Below are positions 9,433 through 18,503 of a DNA stretch of 64,000 nt, piece by piece. Position 1 is the stretch's first letter. Each line of letters opens with the position of its first letter. The translations under genes were made by a program, and so were the position numbers. Source of the stretch: Sinorhizobium chiapasense (GTDB lineage Bacteria; Pseudomonadota; Alphaproteobacteria; Rhizobiales; Rhizobiaceae). The notes under the pieces were generated by a model. It was not told the origin of the DNA. It saw nothing but the letters and a program-made list of their open reading frames with translations, and did not search any database. Where the stretch lies: positions 3,676,001-3,740,000 of the forward strand of contig NZ_CP133148.1 in assembly GCF_036488675.1 (NCBI RefSeq), written 5' to 3'.

Positions 9433-11036
9433 GCGAAAACTCCATGCATGAACCAGCGAGGCGAGGATGTCTCCCTTCCGTAAAGGCCCTCGCGGAACAA
9501 CCAGAAACGGCGGCCTTCCTGATCCTCGATCTGGAAATAGTCGCGGGTCGGATGTCCCTCCCCATCGATCCACCATTCGGCGGTGATCCGTTCCGGCCCT
9601 TCGGCACGGGCGACGCGATACTGGGTCTTGCGCCAGTTGAAGCTGCGCGGTGCGCCATCAGGCACCTCGGCCGTCGCTTCGACAAGTTCAGGATGCGTGA
9701 AAATCCGGAGCGGGCGGTTTTCGGGAAAGGTTTTTTCATCGACCGGACGAGATCCGATGACCGCCGCGACATCCGTCAAGGGAGCAAATCCGCCAGCGCG
9801 TTCCGGCAGATGGCTTTCGGCAAGGGTCGCAAATGTCAGGCAATCCGGCCCGAAGCGAGCACACAGCTTGTCGGCGAAGGCGGCCAGTGGCTGGCTTTCA
9901 TCGGGAACGCCAGAAAAATCCTCCTGGGCAGGATCGAGCCTTTCGCTTCTAAGGACGGATAGCCGGAGGATCTCGAAACCGTATCCGGCATCAAGGTCAT
10001 CATGAACCGCCTGCAACCGCTCGCGAAAGAGAGCCGCTATCCGATCGGCGTCGTTCAAGGGGACGGCCGCATGCGCCTGAATGCGAAACACCCGGCCATC
10101 GACGCGAAACAGGAGAAGTTCGAACAGACGACCGCCTTCGCCATGCCGCTCCAGCGAGAGGCGGACGTCACCGGAAAGATGCCGCGCCAGTTCAAGAATG
10201 TGCTCTTCTTCCTGAAGCGGCTCGGCAAGCCGGCGTTCGGCGGAAAAGCTCGGCACCGGAAGACGGGGCGAGAGAGGCTCGTCCGCGTGGCCTCTCGCCT
10301 GATCGAGCCGCAGGAGAAGAGAAGGACCGAAGCGGCGGGCCAGAGGCGCGCGCGGTGCCTGAAGAAGATCACCGATCTCTTTCAGCCCGACCCGCTCGAG
10401 CAGGGCGGCAGTTTCCGCCGGCAGGCGCAGGGCGGCGACCGGCAAGGGTGCGAGAACCCGTTCGGCATCCTCGGGCGCGATGACGGCCGCACTGCCGTAG
10501 CGGGCAACCGCCCAGGAGAGGCCGGCAGAGGAGGAAATCACCGCCCGCGCCTCGATGCCGAGCAGGAAGAGACGCGAAAGCACGTCGTTAACCAGCGCCT
10601 TCTCGCCACCGTGAAGATGGGCGCAGCCGGTGATGTCGAGGAACAGGCCATCCTTTCCATCGAGCGCGACCAGCGGCGTATAGCGATCGCACCAGTCGGC
10701 AAGGCCCTCCAGAAAGGCCCGGTCCGCCGCCGGATCGTCGATGATCACGTCGAGCGACGGGCACATGGCGCGGGCCTCCGCCGCCCCTTGGCCCCGCTTC
10801 AGGCCTACCCGTTCAGCAAGCGTGTCAAGCGCGACGAGCCGCATGGCATTGTCGATCTTGGCAGCAAAAACCACGGGCGGATGATCAGGACGCCCTTGCG
10901 TAAGCCAGGAGGCGCCCCAGCGAATCCGCGCCACTCGATCGGCCGACAGATGCGGAAAATGGATCGACAGAATTCGCTGATTGTCCGTCTGCCTGAGGAG
11001 CGACGGACTGCTCGATGGTGTAGAAGCGGCGGTCAT
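9429..11036 (-). CDS. imuB: ImuB, Y-family polymerase-like mutasome protein
   Basis: About 535 residues. The N-terminal region ([17 protein letters not shown]) matches the fold of Y-family polymerases. ImuB proteins are catalytically inactive and act as a hub linking DnaE2, ImuA and the beta clamp. The conserved start motif requires initiation upstream of about 10960. The ATGs at 11036 and 11042 are the best candidates, which places the first about 150 bases of imuB inside the 3' end of imuA in another frame. The stop overlaps the dnaE2 ATG. Confidence 0.88.
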   Translation of the reverse strand: MTAASTPSSSPSLLRQTDNQRILSIHFPHLSADRVARIRWGASWLTQGRPDHPPVVFAAKIDNAMRLVALDTLAERVGLKRGQGAAEARAMCPSLDVIIDDPAADRAFLEGLADWCDRYTPLVALDGKDGLFLDITGCAHLHGGEKALVNDVLSRLFLLGIEARAVISSSAGLSWAVARYGSAAVIAPEDAERVLAPLPVAALRLPAETAALLERVGLKEIGDLLQAPRAPLARRFGPSLLLRLDQARGHADEPLSPRLPVPSFSAERRLAEPLQEEEHILELARHLSGDVRLSLERHGEGGRLFELLLFRVDGRVFRIQAHAAVPLNDADRIAALFRERLQAVHDDLDAGYGFEILRLSVLRSERLDPAQEDFSGVPDESQPLAAFADKLCARFGPDCLTFATLAESHLPERAGGFAPLTDVAAVIGSRPVDEKTFPENRPLRIFTHPELVEATAEVPDGAPRSFNWRKTQYRVARAEGPERITAEWWIDGEGHPTRDYFQIEDQEGRRFWLFREGLYGRETSSPRWFMHGVFA

Positions 11037-11832
11037 GGGCATTCCATTCCAGAAAGATATCGGCAGAGGCGTAGGCCCTGCTTTTTTCGACAAGGACGTG
11101 AAAGGCTGGATGGCCGATGCTGCCGCAAAGCATCGAGCCATCGGGGAGAGGTTGCTCGCCGGCAGATGCCGGCTTGATCTGAAGCCGGAAAAAGGCGCTG
11201 CTTGCCTCCTCCTCGCCCGCCTGCCGGAAGAGAAGAAGAGGCACTCCGCCCGCCCGGGCCCTTACATGCAGGCGCCGGCTCTCGCTCAAGGCGAGACAGT
11301 CGGGATTGCCGCGGATTTCCAGAACGACGGCCGCAAAGACCGGTACTGAAAGGGCCGTTTCGGCAACCCAGAGCGCATCCTTGACCGTGCGTATCGAAAC
11401 GAACAGGAAGCGCTCGATGTCGAGCCCATAGGATTTGAGGCCCGGCGCATAGGGAAGCCCGGCCTCGCGAGAGGCAAGGGCCTGGCTGATCCACAGGACC
11501 GGCGCCAGATGACCTTTCTCCTTTTTCCTCTGCTGACAAAGCACCGCAAGTGCCGTCACGAAGCCGGCGGCTGCACCCGCATCGCGCGTTTCGGCATTGC
11601 GGATTTCCGTCATGCCCTCGAGCGGCAGCCCGCCCTCGAGCACGTCATCAAGCCGGGGGACGCCAAGGGGCAGGATCTTGTTGCGGGACGCCTCCTCCCT
11701 TTTACGCCGGAAACCGGTAGGATCGGTCGCCTTAGCTGCACGCACGACCCCGGGCAGCCGGCGATTTTCAATCTGCGCTATGGTTTCGCGGAGGGAAAGA
11801 ACGGTTTCCCGCTGCACGGCTTTCTCGGCCAT
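10885..11832 (-). CDS. imuA: ImuA, RecA-like mutasome protein
   Basis: About 315 residues, distant RecA/SulA-like fold, with LPLGVPRLDDVLEGGLPLEGMTEI near residue 60, typical of ImuA. ImuA is required with ImuB and DnaE2 for damage-induced mutagenesis in Caulobacter and other alphaproteobacteria. I chose the ATG at 11832, which has GGTGGAG nine bases upstream; a GTG five codons earlier (11847) is the alternative. The 3' end overlaps imuB by about 150 bases in a different frame. Confidence 0.88.
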   Translation of the reverse strand: MAEKAVQRETVLSLRETIAQIENRRLPGVVRAAKATDPTGFRRKREEASRNKILPLGVPRLDDVLEGGLPLEGMTEIRNAETRDAGAAAGFVTALAVLCQQRKKEKGHLAPVLWISQALASREAGLPYAPGLKSYGLDIERFLFVSIRTVKDALWVAETALSVPVFAAVVLEIRGNPDCLALSESRRLHVRARAGGVPLLLFRQAGEEEASSAFFRLQIKPASAGEQPLPDGSMLCGSIGHPAFHVLVEKSRAYASADIFLEWNAHDRRFYTIEQSVAPQADGQSANSVDPFSASVGRSSGADSLGRLLAYARAS

Positions 11833-11852
11833 GACGGTCGGCTCCACCAGAT

Positions 11853-11867
11853 GTTCATGTTATGTTC
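11853..11867 (-). promoter_or_regulatory. LexA operator (SOS box) of imuA-imuB-dnaE2
   Basis: GTTCATGTTATGTTC is an exact match to the alphaproteobacterial LexA motif GTTC-N7-GTTC, read on the plus strand. It sits 21 bases upstream of the imuA start, where it would block transcription of the mutasome cassette until DNA damage. Confidence 0.85.
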
Positions 11868-11998
11868 TTATGGATTCCAGAGCCTGCCGCAAGAGTCAAC
11901 AACCAAGTTTGAGAATTTATTCCTCTGCCTGCCTGAGCAGAATTCAACACTCGAAAAACAAAGGAGAAATCGTTATATGAGGGCAACAAGGAGTGCCC

Positions 11999-12433
11999 AT
12001 GGCCCGCATTGACCAGACCGATGATTGGCGGGAACGCCACGCACCGACGCTCAGCACATTCGAACTGCTTGCGCTTGAAGCCTATAGCCATCTGCCGGAG
12101 GAATTCCGCAAGCTGACGACCGACCTCATCATCGAAGTCGCCGATTTTCCGAGCGACGACGTCTTTGAAGACATGGCGCTTGAAACGCCTTTCGACCTGC
12201 TTGGCCTGTTCGAAGGCCGCGGCATCGGTGAACGCTTCACCATGGAGACCGGCCAGTTCCCGAACCGGATCACGCTCTATCGCCGCCCGATCCTCGACTA
12301 CTGGGCGGAAAACGAGGAAACGCTGGGCGATATCATCACCCATGTGCTGATCCATGAGATCGGCCACCATTTCGGCCTTTCCGACGACGACATGGAGCGG
12401 ATCGAGGCAAGCGTCGAACACGTGGGCGGCTAG
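11999..12433 (+). CDS. Metallopeptidase family protein (zincin-like, DUF1025)
   Basis: A 144-residue protein with HEIGHHFGLSDDDME, a minimal zincin motif HExxHxxGxSD in the C-terminal third (about residues 115-130), the signature of this short metallopeptidase-like family. Its substrate is unknown. The ATG at 11999 has AAGGAG six bases upstream. The gene is divergent from the imu cassette, so its promoter region is shared with the LexA site. Confidence 0.85.
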   Translation: MARIDQTDDWRERHAPTLSTFELLALEAYSHLPEEFRKLTTDLIIEVADFPSDDVFEDMALETPFDLLGLFEGRGIGERFTMETGQFPNRITLYRRPILDYWAENEETLGDIITHVLIHEIGHHFGLSDDDMERIEASVEHVGG

Positions 12434-12447
12434 TCCTTCAACGAGCC

Positions 12448-12636
12448 TCAGTCTTCGATTTTGCGCGCCTCCGACACCAGCATGATCGGAACGCCGTCGC
12501 GGATCGGATAGGCGAGACGGGCCTTTTCGGAAATCAGCTCCTGGGCTTCGGCGTCGTAGCTCAACCGCCCCTTCGTCAGCGGGCAGACGAGCAGTTCGAG
12601 GAGTTTCGGGTCGACCTTGCTGGCGTTGATATCCAT
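12448..12636 (-). CDS. Trm112-like zinc-ribbon family protein
   Basis: A 62-residue protein of the YcaR/Trm112 type: [14 protein letters not shown] near the start and [13 protein letters not shown] in the middle. Eukaryotic Trm112 activates methyltransferases; the bacterial partner is unknown. Only one of the usual zinc cysteines is present, so metal binding is doubtful. It lies 10 bases downstream of the LON-domain gene and is probably co-transcribed. Confidence 0.85.
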   Translation of the reverse strand: MDINASKVDPKLLELLVCPLTKGRLSYDAEAQELISEKARLAYPIRDGVPIMLVSEARKIED

Positions 12637-12646
12637 CGCTTCGCAC

Positions 12647-13327
12647 TTACTGCAGGATGTTGTCGAGGTCGCCGAAATTGCGGGCAAGCACGATCTCGGT
12701 GATCGCGATCAGCGTTTCGGCGCGGGTTTTCAGGTCGGGCGCCTCCAAAAGCGCCTGCTTTTCCGCCGGCCCGTAGGGCGACATCATCGCCATCGAATTG
12801 ACGAGCGTGCGGTTGCTCGCCCGCTCCACGCTTTCCCAATCCGCCTCCAGCTTGTTGGCGTCGAGATAGGCCCGGAAAGCCGCCAGCAGCGCCTCCCGGT
12901 CGACGAGGCTCTCGTCGTCCGGACTGTCGAGATCGGTTGCGAAGGGGCCGATGCGGAAGCGGCGGTAGCCGCGACAGCCGGCCACCTCGGCGAAGAGCCG
13001 ATAGCGGCAGACGCCCGTGAGCGAGGTGATGTAGCGCCCGTCGCCGGTCTCCGCAAAGGAGGTGATGCGGCCGATGCAGCCGACCTGGCAAAGCGCTGGC
13101 ACGGGCGCCGAGTCGATGTCGTTCCGCCCCTCGGAGAAGGAGGGCTGGACGATGCCGATCAGCCGGTTTCCGGCAAGCGCGTCATCGAACATCGCAAGGT
13201 AGCGCGGTTCGAAGATATTGAGCGGGAGTTGTGCGCCTGGAAGCAGGAGCGCGCCCGTCAGCGGAAATACCGGAAGAATCTCCGGCACGTCCTGAGGACC
13301 GAGGTAGCGCGCATTTCCGACATGCAT
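12647..13327 (-). CDS. LON peptidase substrate-binding domain protein
   Basis: A 226-residue stand-alone LON N-terminal domain (COG2802): [29 protein letters not shown] near the N-terminus, with no ATPase or protease domain. A role in substrate recognition or proteostasis is inferred only from the domain. I chose the ATG at 13327 ([10 protein letters not shown]); the frame is open 22 codons further upstream. The gene lies between the thioredoxin gene and the Trm112-like gene, all on the minus strand. Confidence 0.88.
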   Translation of the reverse strand: MHVGNARYLGPQDVPEILPVFPLTGALLLPGAQLPLNIFEPRYLAMFDDALAGNRLIGIVQPSFSEGRNDIDSAPVPALCQVGCIGRITSFAETGDGRYITSLTGVCRYRLFAEVAGCRGYRRFRIGPFATDLDSPDDESLVDREALLAAFRAYLDANKLEADWESVERASNRTLVNSMAMMSPYGPAEKQALLEAPDLKTRAETLIAITEIVLARNFGDLDNILQ

Positions 13328-13456
13328 TCTGGTAGACCTTGCAGATACCGGCTTGCCGCGCCTCATCGCCAGGCACGACCCCCCGATCAACAAATGGTGC
13401 GTCCCTCGAAAATCTCAAGGGAAAAAGACACGGATCCTGCTGCGGTCCCGCCGCTT

Positions 13457-13540
13457 ACTGCATGATTCCTTAAATCGGAATCGATTTAAGGACAAAATCA
13501 TGCAGCAATTCAAAGTGCTACAGCGACCCTTGTGCGTCCG
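13457..13540. repeat. Dispersed palindromic repeat (CCTTAAATCG hairpin plus CAATTCAAAGTGCTACAG tail)
   Basis: In the 320-base gap between the CnoX-like gene and the LON gene, a hairpin (TGCATGATTCCTTAAATCG / CGATTTAAGGACAAAATCATGCA) is followed by GCAATTCAAAGTGCTACAGCGACC. The same module recurs in either orientation at about 24951, 31850, 35200, 51739 and 61780. The rest of the gap shows no coding potential. Confidence 0.7.
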
Positions 13541-13647
13541 ATTAATGCATGTCGCTCGAAAGTGTCCAGCGGTTCCGGGACAACGACATGCATGCAAACA
13601 ACGACTTAAAGCGCGTCGCCCGGCTCCTGCTGAATGCGACGCGCGCT

Positions 13648-14625
13648 TTAAGAGAAAAGAATCGACGAAAGCTTGCGCCGCGCGGCGATCGTCGCCGGAT
13701 CCTTCGGTCCCCAGACTTCAAAGAAGCCCAGGAGCTCGCGCCGGGCGCCGTCGTCCTCGAAGCTGCGGTCGCGCTTCATGATCAAAAGCAGGTGTTCAGC
13801 TGCCGCATTCCGGTCGCCTTCGACATTGCGGATCTTGGCAAGCTTCAGCCGCGCCGCGTGGTCATCCGGATCGAGCGCCAGCTGATGCTCGAGCGCCGTC
13901 GGATCGCCGAGTTTGCGCGCCTCTTCGATCTGGTCGAGTTTCTTCGAGACGGCGCCGATGGCCGCGTCCTTCGCAAGCTCCTCCGGCAATTCCGAAAGCG
14001 CCTGGCGCGCCTCGGCAAGCTGTCCGAGCGCAATCATGCAATCGACCATGCCGGCAACGGCGGTCGCATTGTCCGGCTCCGCCTGCAGGACGGCGCCGTA
14101 GAGGCCGGCGGCCTCTTCCGCCTCACCGCCATCGAGCAATGCCCTGGCATCGGTCAGTGCGGCTTCGATCTCGGCCTTGCCATCGCTCACGGCCGGCCCC
14201 GCGATCCGGTCGATGAACTGCTTGATTTGGCTTTCGGGAACGGCGCCCATGAAGCCGTCGACCGGGCGCCCGCCGACGAAGGCGATGACGGCGGGGATCG
14301 ACTGGATGCCGAGTTGTCCGGCGATCGAGGGATGGTCGTCGATGTTCATCTTGACGAGCTTCACCCGGCCGGCGGCCTCCGTCACGACCTTTTCGATCAC
14401 CGGGGTCAATTGCTTGCAGGGTCCGCACCAGGGAGCCCAGAAATCGACGAGAACCGGTTGTTGGCGCGAGGCTTCCAGCACGTCGCGGGAGAAGGTGGCG
14501 GTGGTCGTCTCCTTGATCAGGTCGTCTGCAGCTGCGGCTTTCGGCGCCGGCTGGCCGCCGAACGAAGCCGAAGCTGTCATCTGGTTGCCGAAAGAACCTG
14601 CATAGGGATTGTCGCTACCGCTCAT
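13648..14625 (-). CDS. Thioredoxin-TPR fusion protein, CnoX/YbbN-like
   Basis: A 325-residue cytoplasmic protein. A variable Ala/Gly-rich N-terminus of about 35 residues precedes a thioredoxin domain with WCGPC (Cys67, Cys70), then tetratricopeptide-like helices to the end (AALTDARALLDGG, LAKIRNVEGDRNAAAEHL). E. coli CnoX protects chaperone clients from oxidation; whether this one is an active reductase is unknown, but both cysteines are present. The start at 14625 has GAGGAGAGAAGA immediately upstream. Confidence 0.9.
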   Translation of the reverse strand: MSGSDNPYAGSFGNQMTASASFGGQPAPKAAAADDLIKETTTATFSRDVLEASRQQPVLVDFWAPWCGPCKQLTPVIEKVVTEAAGRVKLVKMNIDDHPSIAGQLGIQSIPAVIAFVGGRPVDGFMGAVPESQIKQFIDRIAGPAVSDGKAEIEAALTDARALLDGGEAEEAAGLYGAVLQAEPDNATAVAGMVDCMIALGQLAEARQALSELPEELAKDAAIGAVSKKLDQIEEARKLGDPTALEHQLALDPDDHAARLKLAKIRNVEGDRNAAAEHLLLIMKRDRSFEDDGARRELLGFFEVWGPKDPATIAARRKLSSILFS

Positions 14626-14683
14626 TCTTCTCTCCTCGCGGACTTGCCGCCCGACTTCATGCATCCGCGCCAAAGATCGTATG

Positions 14684-15196
14684 TCAGGTCGTCACTTTCA
14701 AGACAAGCGGCTCATGCCCGGTCGCTTCCATGAAACGCAGCATGTCCTTCGACGCGATCGAGGTCGTCTGGTCGTTCGAAAGCGGATGGCAGTTGATCGT
14801 GTCAAAATCCATCAACGCCTCGTCGAGAATGATCTTCACATTGCCGCCCGTGTCGTTGATCGCGCCGAAGGCGGTGACCGCGCCGGGGATGACGCCCAGA
14901 TATTCCATCAGCTTTTCCGGCTTGCCGAAGGAAACCTTGCTCGCCGCGCCGATGATCTGATGGACCGTCTTCAGATCCACCGTCGCGTGCTCTTCGACGG
15001 TCAGCAGAAAATAATTGTCCTTCTTATCCTTCACGAACAGGTTCTTTGTATGTCCACCAGGAATTTCGTCGCGCAGCGCCACCGATTCGGCGACCGTGAA
15101 CACCGGCGCATGGCGCTTCGTCGTGTGTTCGATCCCAAGGTCGTCGAGAAAACGGAACAGCTCTTCCGCGGTCTTCGGCTGCGCCTCGCTCATCAT
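14684..15196 (-). CDS. Prolyl-tRNA deacylase, YbaK/ProX family
   Basis: A 170-residue single-domain trans-editing enzyme that hydrolyses mischarged tRNA-Pro. Motifs include IEHTTKRHAPVFTVAES near the N-terminus, HTKNLFVKDKKDNYFL (catalytic Lys region) and VTAFGAINDT. It is most like the free-standing ProXp-ala (PrdX) group. Two consecutive ATGs (15196, 15193) are possible starts. The stop is 58 bases upstream of the CnoX-like gene, same strand. Confidence 0.9.
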   Translation of the reverse strand: MMSEAQPKTAEELFRFLDDLGIEHTTKRHAPVFTVAESVALRDEIPGGHTKNLFVKDKKDNYFLLTVEEHATVDLKTVHQIIGAASKVSFGKPEKLMEYLGVIPGAVTAFGAINDTGGNVKIILDEALMDFDTINCHPLSNDQTTSIASKDMLRFMEATGHEPLVLKVTT

Positions 15197-15426
15197 CAAA
15201 ATCCTTCCTGTCGTGGCGATTTCCGCCCTGCTTTACGGAGAAGAGGCGCGCTCCGCAATCTCAGGCGCGGCGATTCTGATCAGCTGGAGCGGCATGCGGG
15301 CGAAAACCGCGCGCACTTCCAAACCCCTGCACACTCCCGGCCGGCATGCATCAGTCGAAAACACCGGCATTTCCGGGCTTTCTGGATGGTCCCGAAAAAA
15401 TTCTTCGCGTTTGCGTCATTTCCCTG

Positions 15427-15455
15427 TTGCATTTGAAAATGGCTTAGGCCATATA
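15427..15455 (+). promoter_or_regulatory. Candidate promoter of tRNA-Gly
   Basis: TTGCAT (15427-15432) and CATATA (15450-15455) are 17 bases apart, about 70 bases before the tRNA. The upstream part of this gap (about 15270-15320) carries a piece of the GGAGCGGCATGCGGGC repeat that also occurs at 38609. Confidence 0.4.
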
Positions 15456-15522
15456 GCGCCCGTCGCCGCAAGACGGGGCGGCACCCACGGTCCACCGACT
15501 ACCCCCGGACCGCGGATGATGA

Positions 15523-15597
15523 GCGGGTGTAGCTCAGGGGTAGAGCACAACCTTGCCAAGGTTGGGGTCGAGCGTTCGAATCGCTTCACCCGCTCCA
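15523..15597 (+). tRNA. tRNA-Gly (anticodon GCC)
   Basis: Complete cloverleaf of 75 bases. The acceptor stem GCGGGTG pairs with CACCCGC. The anticodon arm AACCT-TGCCAAG-GTT has GCC in the loop, the T arm contains GTTCGAATC, and the encoded CCA is present at 15595-15597. Confidence 0.97.
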
Positions 15598-15730
15598 TTC
15601 TTCCAACCACTTCATTTCAATGCTTTTTTGGCCGTTGTCACTGGAACCATATTGATCGGATAGCCGGCAGGCCGTTCAGTTGTCACCGTTTCGGCCACCG
15701 CAGCTCCGCGCGTCCCATTCGGACGCGCTA

Positions 15731-15862
15731 GCGCATCGGCCCGAAAATCGGAATCGATTTTCGGAAAGCACGATGCGTAGAATCAAAGACTTACAGCGTC
15801 CTTTGTGCGTCCTGAAGGACGCACGGCGCTGTAAGGTCGCGGTAGCACTTTGAATTGCTGCA
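15731..15862. repeat. Dispersed palindromic repeat next to galM
   Basis: Contains a hairpin (CCGAAAATCGGAATCGATTTTCGG), an inverted GTGCGTCC/GGACGCAC pair and the conserved tail GGTAGCACTTTGAATTGCTGCA. It ends just beyond the galM stop and fills most of the gap between the tRNA and galM; no gene is seen here. Confidence 0.7.
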
Positions 15863-15863
15863 C

Positions 15864-16880
15864 TCAGCTCTTCATGAAAACGTAGTCCGTCTCCTGGCGC
15901 AGGGTTTCGCCCGGCCTGAGCACCGCCTTCGGGAAGCCTTCGTGATTGATCGCGTCGGGCCAGATTTGCGTTTCGAGGCAGAAGCCCGCGAAGGGGCCGT
16001 AGCGGCGGCCTTCCAGTCCCGGAACCGGCACATCGAGCTTGAAGCCGGAATAGAGCTGGATGCCGGGCTCGGTCGTCAGCACTTCCAGCGAAACGCCGGA
16101 ATTGATGCTGCGCGCCAGCGCCACGGAATGTTTGCCCATCCGCTCCGGCGAGAGACAGAAATTGTGGTCGTAGGCGATCTTCTCGCCTTCCGTCTGCCGC
16201 CGCAGCGAGGTCATTTCCCTGAGATCGAAGGCGGTGCCGGCAACGGCACGGATTTCACCGGTCGGGATCTGCTGCTCGTCCGTCGGAAGGTAGTGGTCGG
16301 CGGCGATCATGATGTCATGGCCGAACACGTCATCGCTGCCGTCGAGATTGAAGTAGCTGTGCTGACAGACATTGGCGAGCGTCGGCGCGTCGGCTTGCGA
16401 TACGTAAGCGACGTTCAGCACGCCGCCGGGCTTCAGCGTGTAGGTGCAGGTGACGGTGCAATTGCCGGGATAGCCGGCCCGTCCGTCGGGATCGGTGATC
16501 CTGAGCGTCACGCGATCCTCTGCGAGGTCGACGATCGTCCAGTTGCGCTTAGCGACATTGTCGCGGCCGCCATGAAGATGGGTCACGCCCTTTTCGTTGA
16601 GCTCGAGTTGATAGCTCTTGCCGTCGAGCGTGAAGCGCCCGCCGCCGATGCGGTTGGCATTGCGGCCGGGCGTGGCGCCGAAATAGGAGGAATGCACAGG
16701 GTAGCTGTCGAAATCCTCGAAGCCCAAGACCAGGGGCGGCTGGTGCCCTTCGAGCCGCAGGTCCTGGATGACCGAGCCCCAGGTCAGCACCTTCGCCGTC
16801 AGGCCGCCGCCTCTGAGCGTCACACGATGGACCGGTTCGCCCGAAGGCAGGCGGCCGAAGATTTCCGTGTCGGTGTTCAT
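15864..16880 (-). CDS. galM: Aldose 1-epimerase (mutarotase)
   Basis: A 338-residue galactose mutarotase-fold enzyme that interconverts alpha and beta anomers of aldoses. Recognisable segments are GATPGRNANRI, LHGGRDN (substrate-binding His), the catalytic CQHSYFNLDG and PGIQLYSGF with the later GFCLETQ carrying the catalytic Glu. The length is normal for the family. No sugar-catabolic neighbour is present, so the physiological sugar cannot be told from context. Confidence 0.93.
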   Translation of the reverse strand: MNTDTEIFGRLPSGEPVHRVTLRGGGLTAKVLTWGSVIQDLRLEGHQPPLVLGFEDFDSYPVHSSYFGATPGRNANRIGGGRFTLDGKSYQLELNEKGVTHLHGGRDNVAKRNWTIVDLAEDRVTLRITDPDGRAGYPGNCTVTCTYTLKPGGVLNVAYVSQADAPTLANVCQHSYFNLDGSDDVFGHDIMIAADHYLPTDEQQIPTGEIRAVAGTAFDLREMTSLRRQTEGEKIAYDHNFCLSPERMGKHSVALARSINSGVSLEVLTTEPGIQLYSGFKLDVPVPGLEGRRYGPFAGFCLETQIWPDAINHEGFPKAVLRPGETLRQETDYVFMKS

Positions 16881-16951
16881 CCAGTTTCCCTCTCGCCGGA
16901 CCGGACGTGGATGCCGGCGGAAAACCGCACATCTCTCCCTCGTCCCACTCT

Positions 16952-17189
16952 AGAGCGCCGTGCGTTCAAGTGAACGCACAAAGGACGTTCTAGCACTTTG
17001 ATTCTAGAGCATCCTATCCGCTTTCAGTGATTCCACTTGAAAGCGGGATGCTCTAAGCCGGCGACAACCTGCGTCATTTCCCGAGGCGCGGCAACCGCAA
17101 AGTCATACTTTTCCGCTGCCTACGTCCGGGGCTGCCCCTCATCCCGCGACCTTCTCCCCGCTTGCGGGAGAGGGTTAGGGTGAGGGGCA
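16952..17189. repeat. Cluster of palindromic repeats upstream of galM
   Basis: Several modules abut. AGAGCGCCGTGCGTTCAAG / TGAACGCACAAAGGACG comes first. A TA-bounded single hairpin of about 47 bp follows (GAGCATCC...GGATGCTC, 17007-17053). Last is a mosaic ABC-type unit ending in GAGGGTTAGGGTGAGGGGC (17136-17188). No gene is seen in the 322 bases between galM and the next element. Confidence 0.7.
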
Positions 17190-17202
17190 ATCATGGGTCT
17201 TA

Positions 17203-17313
17203 GAGCGGGATGAGGAAAAGTGTGCGCGGTTTTCCGCCCGCATCCCGCTCTAACTTACTAGAATCGATCACGTTTATGATTTTGGGTCGATTCGACCCAA
17301 AATCATCGTGATC
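17203..17313 (+). repeat. Two-hairpin TA-flanked palindromic element, copy b
   Basis: A 111-bp element bounded by TA at 17201-17202 and 17314-17315. Module 1 is GAGCGGGATG...CATCCCGCTC; module 2 is GATCACG...CGTGATC with an inner TTTTGGGTCG / CGACCCAAAA stem. It matches copy c (35067-35177) at all but about 8 positions. Its right end plus the TA forms the TAG stop codon of the VWA gene. Confidence 0.8.
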
Positions 17314-18497
17314 TAGCGCGACAGGTCCTTCGTCGCGGCCTGCAGCCCGGCGAGCGTCAGCGGGAACATCCGGCCGCCGAAGAGCGTGCGGATCATGGCG
17401 ATCGACTGGGTATGACGCCAATGCTCCTCGGGAACCGGGTTGAGCCAGATCGAGCGCGGGAAATGCGCCGTGATCCGCTGCAGCCAGAGCGCCCCCGCCT
17501 CGTCGTTCCAGTGTTCGACCGAACCGCCCGGATGGCTGATCTCATAGGGGCTCATCGAGGCATCGCCGACGAAGATGGCGCGGTAGTCGCCGCCGAAGGT
17601 ACGCAGGAGTTCCGCCGTGCGGGTGACATCGGCGCGCCGGCGGCGATTGTCCTTCCACAGGCCCTCATAGATGCAATTGTGGAAGTAGAAATAGTCCATG
17701 TGCCGGAATTCGCTGCGCACGGCAGAGAAGAGTTCTTCCACGACGCGGATATGGTCGTCCATCGATCCGCCGACGTCGAAGAACATCAAGAGCTTGACCG
17801 CATTGCGCCGCTCCGGCCGCGTCACCACGTCGAGATAGCCATGTTCGGCGGTGGAGCGGATCGTGCCGGAAAGGTCGAGCTCCTCGGCAGCGCCCTCGCG
17901 CACCCAGCGCCTGAGCCGCTTCAGCGCCACCTTGATGTTGCGCGTGCCGAGTTCGACGGTGTCGTCATAGTCCCTGAATTCGCGCCGGTCCCAGACCTTG
18001 ACCGCGCGCCGGTGACGCGAGCCCTCCTGGCCGATCCTCACGCCTTCCGGATTGTAGCCATAGGCGCCGAAGGGCGAGGTGCCGGCGGTGCCGATCCATT
18101 TCGACCCGCCCTGATGACGACCGGCCTGCTCCGCAAGCCGCTGGCGCAGCGTTTCCATCAGCTTGTCGAAGCCGCCCAGCGCCTCGACGAGCTTCTTCTC
18201 CTCCTCGGTCAGGTATTTCTCGGCAAGTTTTTTCAGCCACTCCTCGGGAATGATTGCTTCGCCAAATGCTTCCGATGGGGAAACCGCCTCCAGTCCCGCA
18301 AAACAATGCCGAAACACCCTGTCGAACCGATCGATGTGGCGCTCGTCCTTCACCAGCGCCGCACGGGCGAGGAAATAGAAGGCCTCGACGTCGAAGGTCG
18401 CGATTCCCGTCTTCATTCCCTCGATGAGCGACAGGAATTCCCGGAGCGTCACCGGGACTTTCGCCGCCTTCAATTCGAGAAAGAACGGGATGAACAT
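17313..18497 (-). CDS. VWA domain-containing protein, CoxE-like
   Basis: A 394-residue protein of the CoxE/VWA family that usually works with a MoxR AAA ATPase to remodel or insert cofactors into partner proteins. The metal-ion-dependent adhesion site appears as FFDVGGSMDD in the C-terminal half (about residue 240); its first motif is DxGxS rather than DxSxS. No signal peptide is seen, so it is cytoplasmic. It follows metA by 6 bases and is probably on the SAM-controlled transcript, while its MoxR partner lies upstream of metA. The TAG stop is formed by a repeat insertion boundary. Confidence 0.88.
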   Translation of the reverse strand: MFIPFFLELKAAKVPVTLREFLSLIEGMKTGIATFDVEAFYFLARAALVKDERHIDRFDRVFRHCFAGLEAVSPSEAFGEAIIPEEWLKKLAEKYLTEEEKKLVEALGGFDKLMETLRQRLAEQAGRHQGGSKWIGTAGTSPFGAYGYNPEGVRIGQEGSRHRRAVKVWDRREFRDYDDTVELGTRNIKVALKRLRRWVREGAAEELDLSGTIRSTAEHGYLDVVTRPERRNAVKLLMFFDVGGSMDDHIRVVEELFSAVRSEFRHMDYFYFHNCIYEGLWKDNRRRRADVTRTAELLRTFGGDYRAIFVGDASMSPYEISHPGGSVEHWNDEAGALWLQRITAHFPRSIWLNPVPEEHWRHTQSIAMIRTLFGGRMFPLTLAGLQAATKDLSR

Positions 18498-18503
18498 CGA
18501 GGC

